DNA from: Vitellaria paradoxa
Taxonomy: Eukaryota > Streptophyta > Magnoliopsida > Ericales > Sapotaceae
DNA length: 64,000 nucleotides
NCBI GenBank assembly: GCA_019916065.1
Contig: CM034242.1
Location: 45,506,626-45,570,625, forward strand
Direction of reading: 5' to 3'
Within the stretch, counting starts at the first letter, position 1. Each line of letters starts with the position of its first letter. This document shows, one piece after another, positions 21,401 through 33,800 of this stretch. A model generated the notes under the pieces. That model had not been told where the DNA came from, ran no database searches, and worked only from the letters and a program-made list of their open reading frames with translations. The position numbers and the translations under genes were made by a program.

Positions 21401-24400
21401 ATCCCATACCATCTGGCGTAACCTGCCCTGTTGCTAGTCCATTATCAAATGCATCCCAGAACAAGCCCCGCATGCGTTGGACACCAGAACTCCATGAAGC
21501 CTTTGTGGAAGCTGTCAATAAGCTTGGTGGCAGTGAGCGTGTGTATAGATTTATGTTTTCATCTTCTTATTCACTTGTGTAATCAAGGGAGTTTTGATTG
21601 CATTAACTCGTGATTTTAACTCATAGGAGCTACACCAAAGGGTGTCTTGAAGCTCATGAATGTCGAAGGCCTTACCATCTATCATGTAAAAAGCCACCTG
21701 CAGGTACGGGTTGCTTTTTTATATTGATTTTGCTTCACTTGGAAAATTGATTATGAATGCACTTAACTTCATTTGATTATGAATACACTTAACTTTATCG
21801 TTTATCCTTGTATCAAATTCTCAGAAATACAGAACAGCAAGATACAAACCAGACTCATCAGAAGGTATCATTGATTGTGTTCTTTTTTCCCTTTTCTTCT
21901 TTTTGCATTTGAAAAGCATCCTCTTTACATCTTGGTTTGCTAGCTCTACATCTTCATACCATCTAGCCGTGCCTCACAAGAGTTAAGAGATTAAATTTGT
22001 TTAATAACCCTGTAGCGGGATCAGATATCATTCATGTTTGTTCATCTTTTTCATGCTTGCTGCTTTTATTAGTTGTTTAATCTGTAATCTGGCTCTCTTG
22101 ATTGCAAGTGCAGAAGGCCATATTATATGAAGACTTCAGAGCATCATTATCTTATCATTATGTTATTTATTATTTATTTAACTGCTTTATTTGCTTGCTT
22201 TTGGGGCTGTGTTTGGTGGAGTCACTTGTGCCTTTTTGTTTCCCTATTTTCTTATTAGTCATCTCGAGTTATGCCAATGAAACACTGTGATGTGAAATAA
22301 TTCTGTTCCCTTCATCCCGCAGACATGTCAGAGAAAAAGTCAACTCCTATTGAGGAGATCACATCTCTGGATTTGAAAACGTAAGTTTCTTTATCCATCT
22401 TTCTTACCTGGAATGTTACTCAAATGTCATTGTAGTAAAATCTATTATTTACATTTTACCTCCCCTTGCTTTGGAGGAATTTATTTCATGCCCGGCATGT
22501 TTCAAAAGTTGACCAATATTTACCCGGTGTTGCTTGTTTATAATTATGATTGATTGCTAAATTGAACATAAAATTTAAGAATGAGATTTTTACTTCTTCC
22601 CATTTGGTATGTTTTAATGGTAAATGGCTTCTATTTTCTGACAGCCATTTTATCAGTAGGTGGTCTTTGAATTTTTATGCATGTTTGAAAGCAATCAGTG
22701 GCTTTGCAGCTTCTAACATCTGGTTTTTATGATTAATTTTTTATTTGTTCTGGAAGTTATATAATAAAATTTTGTGGGATCCAGTTACTGGTTTTCATTC
22801 CATTCCATTCTTTTGCATCTAAAATGTGAGTGAGGCCATAAAATTCATTTCCTTCCACTTTCTGAAAAGTTTCTGCTCCCAGATTGGTTGAAATGACATA
22901 TGACCTGTCTTTTTCCAAGTGGCACATGAATTGTTACAGTTAACGTGGGGAAAAAAAAAGGACTAACATAGGAGTTACGCCATTGTGAAGATTATGTAAA
23001 AAGATGTTTCATAGTCGATCTCTTGCCCTCATTTTTTTGATATTGTAAACTTAGATTATAAGTAAAAATCCAATTTAAAAGAGAATTTAGTGTTGAGTGT
23101 AATTTCATTCCATCTTGTATTAATCAATAAATTATGTCCTTGGAGCAGGAATGCTAGATATGGAGTGTTATTACATTCTTGCTACATTCTATCATTTTCC
23201 TTCCTTGACTTCTTCACATATTTACTGATAAATCCTAAAATCCTAACTTTTTAACTGATTTCATTTGTGTCTAATAATTCTCAGATGCCAAGTTTCTTCT
23301 TGCGCACGCACCTTAGTGAAATAAGTTATAATTCCTTGTTTGCACCTAACCAAATAACAATTCATTTCATATTCTTTTTTTTTCCTCCTCTTGATTTTAA
23401 TTGCTGGAATGAGTTGTGTTCTTGATGGGAGGTTTTCTAGCTTGAGGACACTGAGTACATAGTTACCCCCTGTCAAAACTTTACAATATGTTTTATTTGA
23501 TCAAAGCTTGAACTTTACTTTGTGCCTCTAATTTTTATAACAGGGGTATGGGGATTACTGAAGCATTGAAACTGCAGATGGAAGTTCAGAAACGACTTCA
23601 TGAACAACTAGAGGTATTTGTTTGATATTGGAATTTGTGGTCATTGAAACAGCTGAAACGCCATTAATCTAATGAGCTTAATTTAGAATATGTTTCGATC
23701 TCACTGTTATGTTCCTTTTGAGTGACCACTAAAACTTACAATCTGCCGATAAAACCATGAATGTAATAACAATTAATAATCATTACATTGCCATAATGTG
23801 CTTCCAAACAATTAGATTGTCAACGGTAACTTACCGTGAACCAAACATCATGGAAAAGAAAAGGGAAAAAAAAAATTGGCCTTAGGTGTGTGCCCTAGCA
23901 ACCAAATAGACTTTCATGCGAAGTCCAGCCTAGCATTGCCAACTTTATAATTTCAGATTTAGCTCATTCAATATATTAATTTCAATTGAGATTTTCTTTA
24001 GAACTTTGCGTTCACGTGTTTCCTATGGATTTTAGAACGAACCTTTGTCATACTTGGAAATGAGATCTCGCAAAATGCCCTCCTGTTATATCAAAATGGT
24101 AAATTACAAAATAGCGGAGCCAATGCAACCAATCCCCCTTGCTAACACTAGTGCATTTTCACAACTTTCAAGGACAGAGGAAGTGAATATGATAAAGTAT
24201 TGACCAGCAAACATTTTCTTTCAGATCCAGAGAAATTTGCAGTTGCAAATTGAAGAACAGGGGAGATACCTACAGAAGATGTTTGAGAAACAAAAGAAAA
24301 TGGATGATGAAAGGTTGAAAACTTTCTCCAGCCCAAATGAACCATCTCCTTCATCAACTATCGTGCAGCCTTTCCTTGCCAATGAGAATTTAGAAGTCTC

Positions 24401-24641
24401 AGAGCATAATAATAATGTCAAGACAGGGAGTGGGGCAAGTAACGCCCGAGCAGTTGCACCAGAAGAAATTTCTCAGAATTCGAGCGAGAAGCCGATGGAA
24501 CCTGAAAGCAAAACCAGCGGGGGTCCTGACACCGACGCCTGGGGCTCTAGTCCTCGACCTAGAAAGCGAGCAAAAGACAATGATACAGGTGATGAAACAG
24601 CATATGATACAGGTGATGAAACAGCTGAGTCCCTTGGCTAA
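18436..24641 (+). CDS. PHR1-type MYB-CC (GARP) transcription factor
   Basis: Seven coding exons: 18436-19080, 21346-21538, 21627-21703, 21825-21864, 22323-22380, 23544-23613 and 24225-24641. All have GT-AG borders and consistent phases, totalling 499 aa. The GARP/MYB DNA-binding domain covers residues 256-312 ([31 protein letters not shown]). The MYB-CC coiled coil covers 340-378 and includes the hallmark LHEQLE at 356-361. The start [15 protein letters not shown] resembles PHR1/PHL N-termini; a weaker upstream frame has no ATG. In the known family these proteins bind P1BS sites (GNATATNC) as dimers and activate phosphate-starvation genes in the nucleus, restrained by SPX proteins. The coiled coil holds the usual K-x-x-x-H/K type basic positions used for SPX contact, but I did not verify them. 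The C-terminus is acidic, with a basic PRPRKRAKD motif and a duplicated DTGDETA. The gene appears intact. First intron after the start: 2.3 kb. Confidence 0.95.
19669..19730. repeat. Perfect 17-bp inverted repeat in PHR1-like intron
   Basis: CAATGTTCATAGCATCC at 19669-19685 is the exact reverse complement of GGATGCTATGAACATTG at 19714-19730, separated by 28 bases. It lies in the 2.3-kb intron after the first coding exon. It could form a hairpin in RNA or be the relic of a small element. No flanking duplication was resolved. Confidence 0.7.
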
Positions 24642-24982
24642 ATTTTTGTAAAGCAGTATTGACATGGCATTCATGGATGGAGATTAAGTTGAAGAATGGT
24701 GGGAACTTAGGCAAAAATTTTGCTAGTAATAACATGCATTTTTGCCTTTCAGTTAGCAAATAAACTTTGAATTGCTGCTGTGTAAATGAATGTTCTTCCA
24801 AAACTGGCAGAGGCCTTCTGATTGTGCTTGTGAATACAGCTGTAGGAATTGTACTTGGAAAGTTTTATTTTTATTCTTCTCTTTCTAGGTACTGGTGGCC
24901 TTGACATGGGATGTTTATTTGAATTCAGAAAGCATATAGATATAATTGACTGTTTTGGTTATATTTTCATTTTTACAATTTA
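24642..24982 (+). other. Probable 3' UTR of the PHR1-like gene
   Basis: Downstream of the TAA stop there is moderately AT-rich sequence without an open frame, containing AATAAAC near 24759. It is followed directly by a MITE. The polyadenylation site is not determined. Confidence 0.4.
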
Positions 24983-25409
24983 GGCTTTGTTTGGATACAA
25001 GAAAAGCCTTTAGTTTTTTTTTTTTTTGGTAGCTTTTTTGGTCTTATATGAATTTTTTTCACCAATTTTTTTTTTTTTTTTTTTTTTTTTAAGGAAGATG
25101 TTCCTTTTAGGTGTGTTTAATCGCAATTGTAAAAAAAATATTAAAAAATTCACGTCTGTTTGAATAAAAAATAAAAGAAATACGAAAAGAAAATAACATT
25201 TTCGTTATTTTTTTTTACTCAAACAAATAATTTTTACTTATAAGCAATGGGAATTTATTTATTTATTTATTTTTTTACGAATGTGATTAACGCATTAAAA
25301 AGTTGTAGTTTTTAAAAAAGGTTAAATTTTAATTAAAAAAATTCATATAAAACAACAAAGGCTAGAGGAAGTTGCTTTGTTGCTTTTTTGGGGGTAACCA
25401 AACAAAGTC
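24983..25409. mobile_element. Tourist-like MITE
   Basis: The ends GGCTTTGTTTGGATAC and GTAACCAAACAAAGTC are inverted repeats, flanked by TTA at 24980-24982 and 25410-25412. The 427-bp interior is rich in poly-T and poly-A and noncoding. The terminal motif and target site fit PIF/Harbinger-derived MITEs. Confidence 0.75.
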
Positions 25410-25412
25410 TTA

Positions 25413-26526
25413 ATATGTGTCTTGCAAGTATATGATAAAATCACACAAACTCTTTTTAATGCACTTCAAGATATGTGTGTGGATATTCATATTTGTTTTG
25501 TGAAAAATGAAGTCGGATAACGGATGAGATTCAAATTCTAAATTTTATATTATTGTTGTTATATATATTTTTTTTTTGTTGGGATAACATTTTCATGAGA
25601 TATGGATAATATTATGGATAATAACTATTATTTTAAGAAATAAAATGGTGTAATTAGATGTGAATAAAAGTTAAAAGTAAAATGTTATCTTGGTCAACTT
25701 TATTTCAAATGAAACAAACAAATCTTTTGAAAAATATGTAAAGCGTAATATCGAGTAAACCAAGCAAATAAGAGTGAAAAATTGAAAGAACACACGGATT
25801 AAAATGTAGTACCCAAATCGGAAAAACCATAAACACACGAAGTAAAATGTGGCACCAAAATCTGGAAAACTATAAACTTCTTTTCACTATATAAAATGGG
25901 TTACAAAGCACCATTTACAAAGTTACACAATTATAACCCCTTGATCCTTTACATTGAGAATTTACTCGTGTTACAATGATAAACTCCCACTAATGAAACA
26001 CTAATCCTTAATGTTGAGGATCAAAAACCCAAGTGTATGATAATTTCTAGTTAAATGAAAATTTGAGAATTTCTTATAATAGCATAGGTAACATAACATT
26101 TGTTCTCTGTGTCTTGAAACCCTAAGAGTAGGCTCCAATATATAACAGTTTCAAGAATTCTAATGAATTAGCAAATTTGCTAAATAGGATAAGTACCTTG
26201 TTAGGACGAGCTTGCCAGCGAGGGTTTCACGGCCTTAACAAGCATTCTATTTTACCCAGTAAGGAAGCCAGCGATGCCACCAAGTGATTCAGCGAGCTTC
26301 CATATTGCATGATATCTATACTGGACTTCTCTGCGAGATTTCCAACGAACCCAGCAAGCTTCCAAGCGATGAATCAATCTTAAATGTTGTCCTTCTATAC
26401 TTTTTAATTGTTTTAATAACTTAATAACAAGTTTATATATTAAGACTACTTAACTACTATCTAAATATACAAACTCGATGAGTGATTGTTCATGATTTGC
26501 TAACTTTTAGAAATTAACATCTTTAT
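25413..26526. other. Intergenic, probably transposon-derived
   Basis: There is no gene-like frame. Around 25795-25870 two ACACACG-ATTAAAATGT-GTACC-like segments occur (GAACACACGGATTAAAATG and AAACACACGAAGTAAAATG). Around 26210-26370 the block AGCGA recurs in GCCAGCGAGGG, GCCAGCGATGCC, CAGCGAGCTTCC and CCAAGCGATG. These resemble parts of plant LTRs, but I could not find paired ends or a coding domain. Confidence 0.4.
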
Positions 26527-26737
26527 TTGTGTGTCTGTTTGGAGTGCTAAATTTTGATAAACAAAAAAAAAAGGTAGGCAAAAATTTTGGATTATTGGAT
26601 ATTTAGTGTACTTCTCGGAAAATTGGAGAAAGTCAGAAAAAAGTTGGAGAATTTTGGTGCTAAGAAAATTAAAGAAAATTGATTTTTTTTGGGGGGGGGG
26701 GGGGGGGTTGTTTAAGTCTGGCAATCTAAACGCACAC
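26527..26737. mobile_element. Possible short inverted-repeat element
   Basis: The left end GTGTGTCTGTTTGGAGTGCTA and the right end, read in reverse complement, GTGTGCGTTTAGATTGCCAG, align as imperfect terminal inverted repeats about 210 bp apart. The interior contains a long G/T run near 26685-26710. The target duplication was not resolved, so this is tentative. Confidence 0.4.
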
Positions 26738-27818
26738 CGTACAGAGCCCAAGCAATGAATTTTAGGTACATAGGCGGAGGATACACGTGAATTCCTGTTT
26801 TTGAGTCACATGCAATCTTAAATCATGCTATCTTATGGATGTTGCACATGTTCCCTGCAGAGAAATTCCCTCTTCAATGCAACTTCTGATTGAGTTCAGT
26901 TGATTGGCTTAAAATTTTGAAGGAAATAAGAAAATCAGTATGGATTATTTCAAACACAAAAGGGATTTGAAATTTATACAACTGTAATTTTATAATAAGT
27001 TTTTACTAATTAATATCTTTTTAAAATAACAAAATTTGACATTTCATATTTTTTATTTTAATAATAAATAGCATTAATATAAAATTTGTTAGTCTTGTAT
27101 TTAAATACTATGCATAATTAAAGGTGATCAAACAAAAAATATAGTCAGACCGACACATATGAATATTAGGTTTACCCAAGTTTAACCCTAGAATAAATAT
27201 GAAGTTCAAAATTTTCTATAAAAGCAATTAATAATATATTTTTATGTGTTATATGTGATATTAAAGTAATATAAATCATATTCATTAAAGATGAGTTAGG
27301 CTAAGCTTATATGTAAACATAAACTCAAATCATTAGTGTCTAAATTTATGTCCAATCCCATTTCATATATAATTTTCTGTTGTTATCTAAACATGAAATA
27401 AATATAGTTGAAATAATTATTCTTACTTGTTTTAATTATAACTAATAACATCATATGGTGTTAATATAATTTAGACTGTTAAACAAAATTTTATTAAATC
27501 TTATTTTTTTCTAATCATTTTATTTGGACGTGAATAAATTACAATTGTATATATTTTTAATAAATGTGAAAAATATACTTTAAATTTATTTAAAAATTAA
27601 ATTTTAGTAAAAGAAGTTATATATTAAAAGATAAAGAAAGAAAATAATATATATATATATATATATATTTTTTCAGTGCATCTAAATTAAAAACCGTACT
27701 TCCATAAATGAACTTTCTACTAATGTATTTTCAGATAATTTGCTTCATCTCCATTTTCAGCGTTTCTCAGAACAAATTTTGAGAGAGAGGAGAGAGAGAG
27801 AGAGAGAGAGAAAGAGAG
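26738..27818. other. AT-rich intergenic region and PEX12 upstream sequence
   Basis: No gene-like frame. A (TA)n tract lies at about 27648-27668. A (GA)n tract at about 27780-27812 abuts the PEX12 start codon and probably lies in its 5' UTR. No definite TATA box was assigned. Confidence 0.5.
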
Positions 27819-30800
27819 ATGTTGTTTCAGGTGGGAGGACAAGGGACTCGTCCCACCTTCTTCGAGATGGCGGCGGCTCAGCAGCTCCCTTCTAGTCTCA
27901 GAGCTGCTCTCGCCTACTCTATCGGTGTAAGCAATCCAATCAAAGGCACTTCCTTTTATTTTTTTTATTTGTTTAAATTCCCCATATATATACATATAAT
28001 AAACTAATCAGTTAGGGTTCAATTGATCTACCGAATGCTCAATTTCTGAGTTGGTTTCTTTGTAATTTGTTGCAGGTGATGGCTTTACGAAGACCCTTCC
28101 TCCATAAGGTTTTAGACTACGAAGATGAGTTCTTTGCCTTGCTCATGCTGGTTCTTGAAACTCACAGCTTGCGCACCACTGGTTCTCTCTCTATATATCT
28201 CTCTCTCTGTGTATATATATATAGTTCCCTTGTGTTATTGGATTTCGTGTTACTTTGAAAGCTAAGAGTATACTTGGTTGATCAAAGGGCTTTCACTTTG
28301 CGGTTTATTTTTGCAATTTTGAGAACTCATTTTTTTGCAATTGATTCTTTGTTCATCACTTGCCATATTCAATTTAGAGTTCTGTTTTTAGGGTCATTTC
28401 GCATATGCTAGTGGGTATGGGAGAGCACTGTCAGGGCAAAGAACTGTTAAAACGATATTTATGCTGTTGGAATTCTTAGTTTAGCTTGCTGCCTATCCTT
28501 AATCTATTAGGTAGAGCTCCCTATCCCTAATAATCCCATGCTCAATCTGGGACAAGTGCACACTCGTGTGACTATGACAACTAGAAAACTCCGTCTTGAT
28601 GGCCACTGGCTCAACATAATCATTAACAATCAAAATAATCAAAATCATTGCTATTTATCTCCTTCACGTATGTCAATAACGCCAGCCGCTATGATCAGTC
28701 CATTTCAATCTTAACTCCTAAATTTAGGCAATGCCTCTTCACATCCTCATTATTTCGTAATATTATGTTAATTTTGGCTATTTAACACTAGTTTGCTGGT
28801 GTTATCTCATCTAAACAGTGTACCATTTTTCAAACTTACGAAGAAGTTTATGGAAAAAAAAGGGTAGCGTAATTATGAACCCATAGTGAATGTTTATCCC
28901 CTTGAGAGAGCACCTTCCACTTTAATGCCTTGGTGGTCAATATGTTTGGAGGTGGTCCATGCGAGCATGAAGAAAATATCAGTTGAACAAGTCATTAATT
29001 GTTATTCAATAGTTGGGCTTCATAGCATCAATATTTTTGCTTGACAGAAAGGAGAATGGTGACAGTGGAGGGTACATTACTGCAAAAAAAATTGAAGTAA
29101 ACATAAAGAAAGGAAAATGTCTTAATATTGTGAAGTGCAAATATTCCTACAACATTGATATGGTATAGACAATAGAGGAGGTGGTGGAGGAAGTGTGAGG
29201 TCTCTACATATCCAATTAGAGAGATATATGGAACGTAAGTATTGGTAATTTGTGAAGCCCACCTTCTTTGTTGAAGTATTTACTACTACATCTTCACGTG
29301 GAAGATGTGACCTGAGTTGGTATAATTTAAAGCACTGGCACCAATTTAATACAAGGCACAATCTTACTGACCACAGGCATGACTCACATGGTAGGAACTC
29401 TGTACAAGTTTTTTCCTCAAGATTATATACACCATCTCCAATGCTTCTTCATTTAATGGTCCATGGTTCTGTTGATTCTTCATTCTCTTAATGCCCCTCA
29501 CTCTCCCTGATCCAAACAATAAAACAATTTACCAAAACACCAAAAAAAAATAATAATAATAATAAATAAAAAATAAAATAAAAATAAATAAATAAATAAA
29601 TAAAAAATAAAAAAAAGGAGGAGGAGGAGGGGAAAAAAGAAGGATGAAAGAAACATGTTTATTAGGCAACTTGGTTAAAGCAGGTCTGCTCTATCAATTG
29701 GAAATTTACTAGTTCAGACACTGGTTACTTTATTGTGCTGTGTACTTGCAGATGCTTCCTTTTCCGAATCTTTATATGGCTTGCGAAGGAGAGCAGTGAA
29801 GATAAGAGTGAAAAAGGATAATACTCGTTCAGACTCAGGTGATATGATTCATCACTCAGGGTTGGAAAAGCACCAAAAAGTTCTCTCAGTTGTATTTCTG
29901 GTACAAATTTCCACTTCTTTTATTCAACTATTAATTTTCAGTGAGAAATCTGAAATTGGCTTCATGGCTTCATATAAGAATCCTGATCTAGTTTCCGGGA
30001 GAATTCTAGGTACTTTTTTTTTTTTTTTATTGGTGCTTGCATTATGAGAATTTTGTTTTTTGAAAATAAATAAAAAAATTCATAATCTATAAGGTTTTAA
30101 ATGGAAGCCTCCAGTTTTTCATAGGAAAGGTCTGCATTAATTAGTTGAAGTTCATGCAACAATGATTTATTGATATCAATTTTTTGTATTATTGCTGTAT
30201 TTTTATGGAGCTAGTAGTTATTTTTTTGATATCTTATGGGAATTACGAGTTATGACCACAATTTTTCAGACTTAGAACTTATTAGTTTTTCCTCATTTTT
30301 ATTTTTATTGGGGGTGGGATTGGTTTAAATAACGGCGATTTAGACAAGTTACATGCTAACATGATATAATTTGAAAGTAATTTCTTCAGAGAGGTTTGTG
30401 CATGCATTTATCTGCCATGCTATACGCACGTATGTTATCTATTATTGCCTTTTTGCTTGCAATATCCCATATATTTGACAAAGGCGTCTAATAAAAAAAA
30501 TAAGTCGGGGTTCTCTGTGCATGATGTGTTTATGGAGCACAGACATTTCAAAATGGGTGTCATATGATTTGTGTTCCTGTTTAACATGTATTGGATACAT
30601 ACTGTTTGGCATGTTCATTTTTTTATTATATTTTGTTCTTCAATTTTTATAGCCTTCCAGAGTTTGTCATGGTTGTGATTCAGAAAACAAAGCAGAGTGT
30701 ATTAGTAGTTACAGAATTCATTTATTTCTTTGAGATGTTTCTTTAAAGCAGAGTGTATTTGTAGTTATAGAAGCCATTTATTTCTTTGAGATGTTTCTTT

Positions 30801-33800
30801 TCTCCTAAAGCTAGACGAAAGGTCAATGACTCTTGAATTGGATATATATGTGTAGGTTGTATTGCCATATTTTAAGTCAAAATTGCATTCTATCTACAAC
30901 AAAGAAAGAGAAGCTAGGCTTCGAGCTAGTTTATGGGGAGATGGTGACGAAAGAATTGGTGATGCAGATTATCTTGATGCTGCTGGTAATTCTTTTATTT
31001 CAACAAGCGATTCAAATACAGAAGCATCAGTGGGGACACATCTGAAGGAAAGGATTCAGAAGATTATAGGTGCTTGCTACCCATGGATACATGCTAGCAA
31101 TGAAGGTGCATGCAACTTTAATTTTTGTAATGCATCTTTTTTCAGAAAGAAATAATAATAATAATAATAATGAAATAAAAAAAAAAAACTTTTTTTTTGG
31201 AATGTCTACTTGTATTATGAAAAATGGCTTTAATAAATTTCATGTTTTCACAATTTAAAGATCAACTGTTAATTTTGTTTGTGCTTTTAATAAAATAAAT
31301 ATTTAATCAAGAAGTTCAAGTTTTGTTCCTTCATACTTGTTTATATTTCAGTACTTTGTAGATGTCCTTCTAATGTGTGGTACAAAAGTAAAAGATTCTT
31401 ATAATGGTTTTTGTTGAGCAAATAAGCAGATTTATTTGATGCTTGCTAAGGGTGTGATCTTTGACTTGACTTGCAACTCTGAGAACCTATCCTGACCCAA
31501 TCCTTATTTTAAGGGCTTGGGTTAAGATTTTTTATCCATTTAAATAAATGAGTTGGGTTTGGATCTTGCAACTCATTTTTATATAGATTTGGGTTCGGGC
31601 TTACACTACTTGATAGGACAAGTAATTATGCTATGATAATAAAATAAGGATTTTTTATATCACTAAGCTATTAACATTAATTCATTTTTTATTTTTGACG
31701 TTATTTTGTGTCATGATTGCTTAAAAATATTAATACTAATTTATATGATTATCTTTAAGAAATTTGAAATATTTTATTAGTAATTTATATTAATTTATTG
31801 TTTTATTTTGACAGAAGTTAAAAATCATAAAATAATAAGGATAAATGGATTAAATGGATTTGTTAGGCCATGTTTGTTTTGTGGGATGCGGTAAGGTGGG
31901 ATATAACATCTCAGGAGATTATATTCCAGGAGATAATATCCTTGGGAGATGTCATACCGCCTTCACCTTAAGATAGTATATACCACGTATGTGGTAGATG
32001 ACATCCCATTGTGATGTCTTATCCTGTGTTCAAAAATACAACCAAAATATGGGTTGTCCCATCCCATTAGAATGCCATATCCTATTCCACTTCTTATCCC
32101 ATGAAAAAAACGAGGCCTTAGGGTTTATATAATTTTAATTGGACTTGATTTATTATTGATAAAAAAAATGGGAATTTATCGATACTATTATAATTAGGGA
32201 ATAGGAGTATCTGGTGAAACCTCAAACTTGGTGAAAGTCCAAGTTTGGTGAAGCTTTTTTTATACTATTATGTCTCTGCTTACTATTTTGACATTTGTGG
32301 CCAATTGTCTGTAGAAGCTATAAAGATTTCTTATGGAGGGTAGGGGATGCTTTCAAACATCATTTGATTAATTGGAAGGCAGTTTGTCTATCTATTGAGG
32401 ATGTTGGAGTTCCTATTAGGAGTTTAAGGTTGTTTAACAAGGCGTTGCAATGTAAGTACTTGGATTTGGAGGTATGTGGGCGTGAGAGATAAAATCATGA
32501 TGGAAGGTTGTATTAACAACTTATTATTTTTGTAGATTATATGAGATATCAAAATTATTATTTCATTAGTGTTTCGTTTTGATCTTTTAGGAAGCTGAAA
32601 ATTTCAACTATTTTGTAGAAAAGAAGCGATATTGTGTTCCTGGATTTTAACTATTATGAATCTACTGTTTAGTTTGGTTTAATCTTATCTGGTGTTCTTT
32701 TAACGAACTCTGCAGGATTAATATTTGCTTATCAGCTATTATATCTGTTGGATGCTACTGGCTTCTATTCACTTGGATTACATGCACTTGGGATACATGT
32801 TTGTCGAGCGACAGGGCAAGAGCTGGTATAGATTTAGGAGAAATTTTTATTAGAAGTTCCCCATATATTGTATCTTGCTTTTAATTTAATGCAGTTTGTC
32901 TCTTATGAATAAGAGAATTGAATTTCTATTAGGGAAATTCCTTATAGCATTACATTTTCATGTAGTCTTGCCTCAAAGAATGTTATGCAAGGGAACTTGT
33001 CATTGAACAATTATTATGGAATACCACGTGGCCTATCTACAATATTCCGATTAAATTGTGCTCTAAGTTATATATATATTTCTCAATTTTTTTTTTTTTT
33101 TTTACTATGAAGGATATTGCAAGTATCAAAATTTTGTTTTAGGTAGGCTGTTTTAGTTATACCACGTTTTGGAAATATTTTTGAAACATTTCGAATGTGG
33201 TATAAAAATATTGTAATACATAGAAATATTTAGAAGTATAAATTGAAATCTACCTTAATGTATGAAAGTTTAATAAGACATTAATTAACTAATTATCAAA
33301 CATTAATTAACTAATTTATTCTTCTTCTATATTACTCTATTTTTATTTTGTTTTGGACATTATTATTTATCCAGTGTTTTATTTCTCTCTCTTGTAAATG
33401 TAAACTTTTTAACTCTTTTGTGTAAGAAACGATATTTTGTTCCTTGATGTCATGAAACTTTGAAATACTTTGGTTTTCTGAATTGGAGTGGTTGTAGCGT
33501 GTTCTTCCATTGCATTCTCTTTGGTGAATTTTACTTTTTATTACTGTTACTTTTTACCTCATTATTTGGAATTACCTTATTTTTAAGACAATTAGTCATA
33601 TTTATTTTTTTATTACCTTTTTGGTATTTCCCGTGTGGTATGACATTTCGTTGGTCAATGAAGTATTGCTCTCGTGTGCTATTGTTTTTGTGATTCATCA
33701 TGTAGACGTATGCCATGAGAAACAAACACCGTGTACATTTTTCATCTAGTTGTATTGATGTCAAACTAATTAACTTGCTGGGAACTGCAATCATTTGGAT

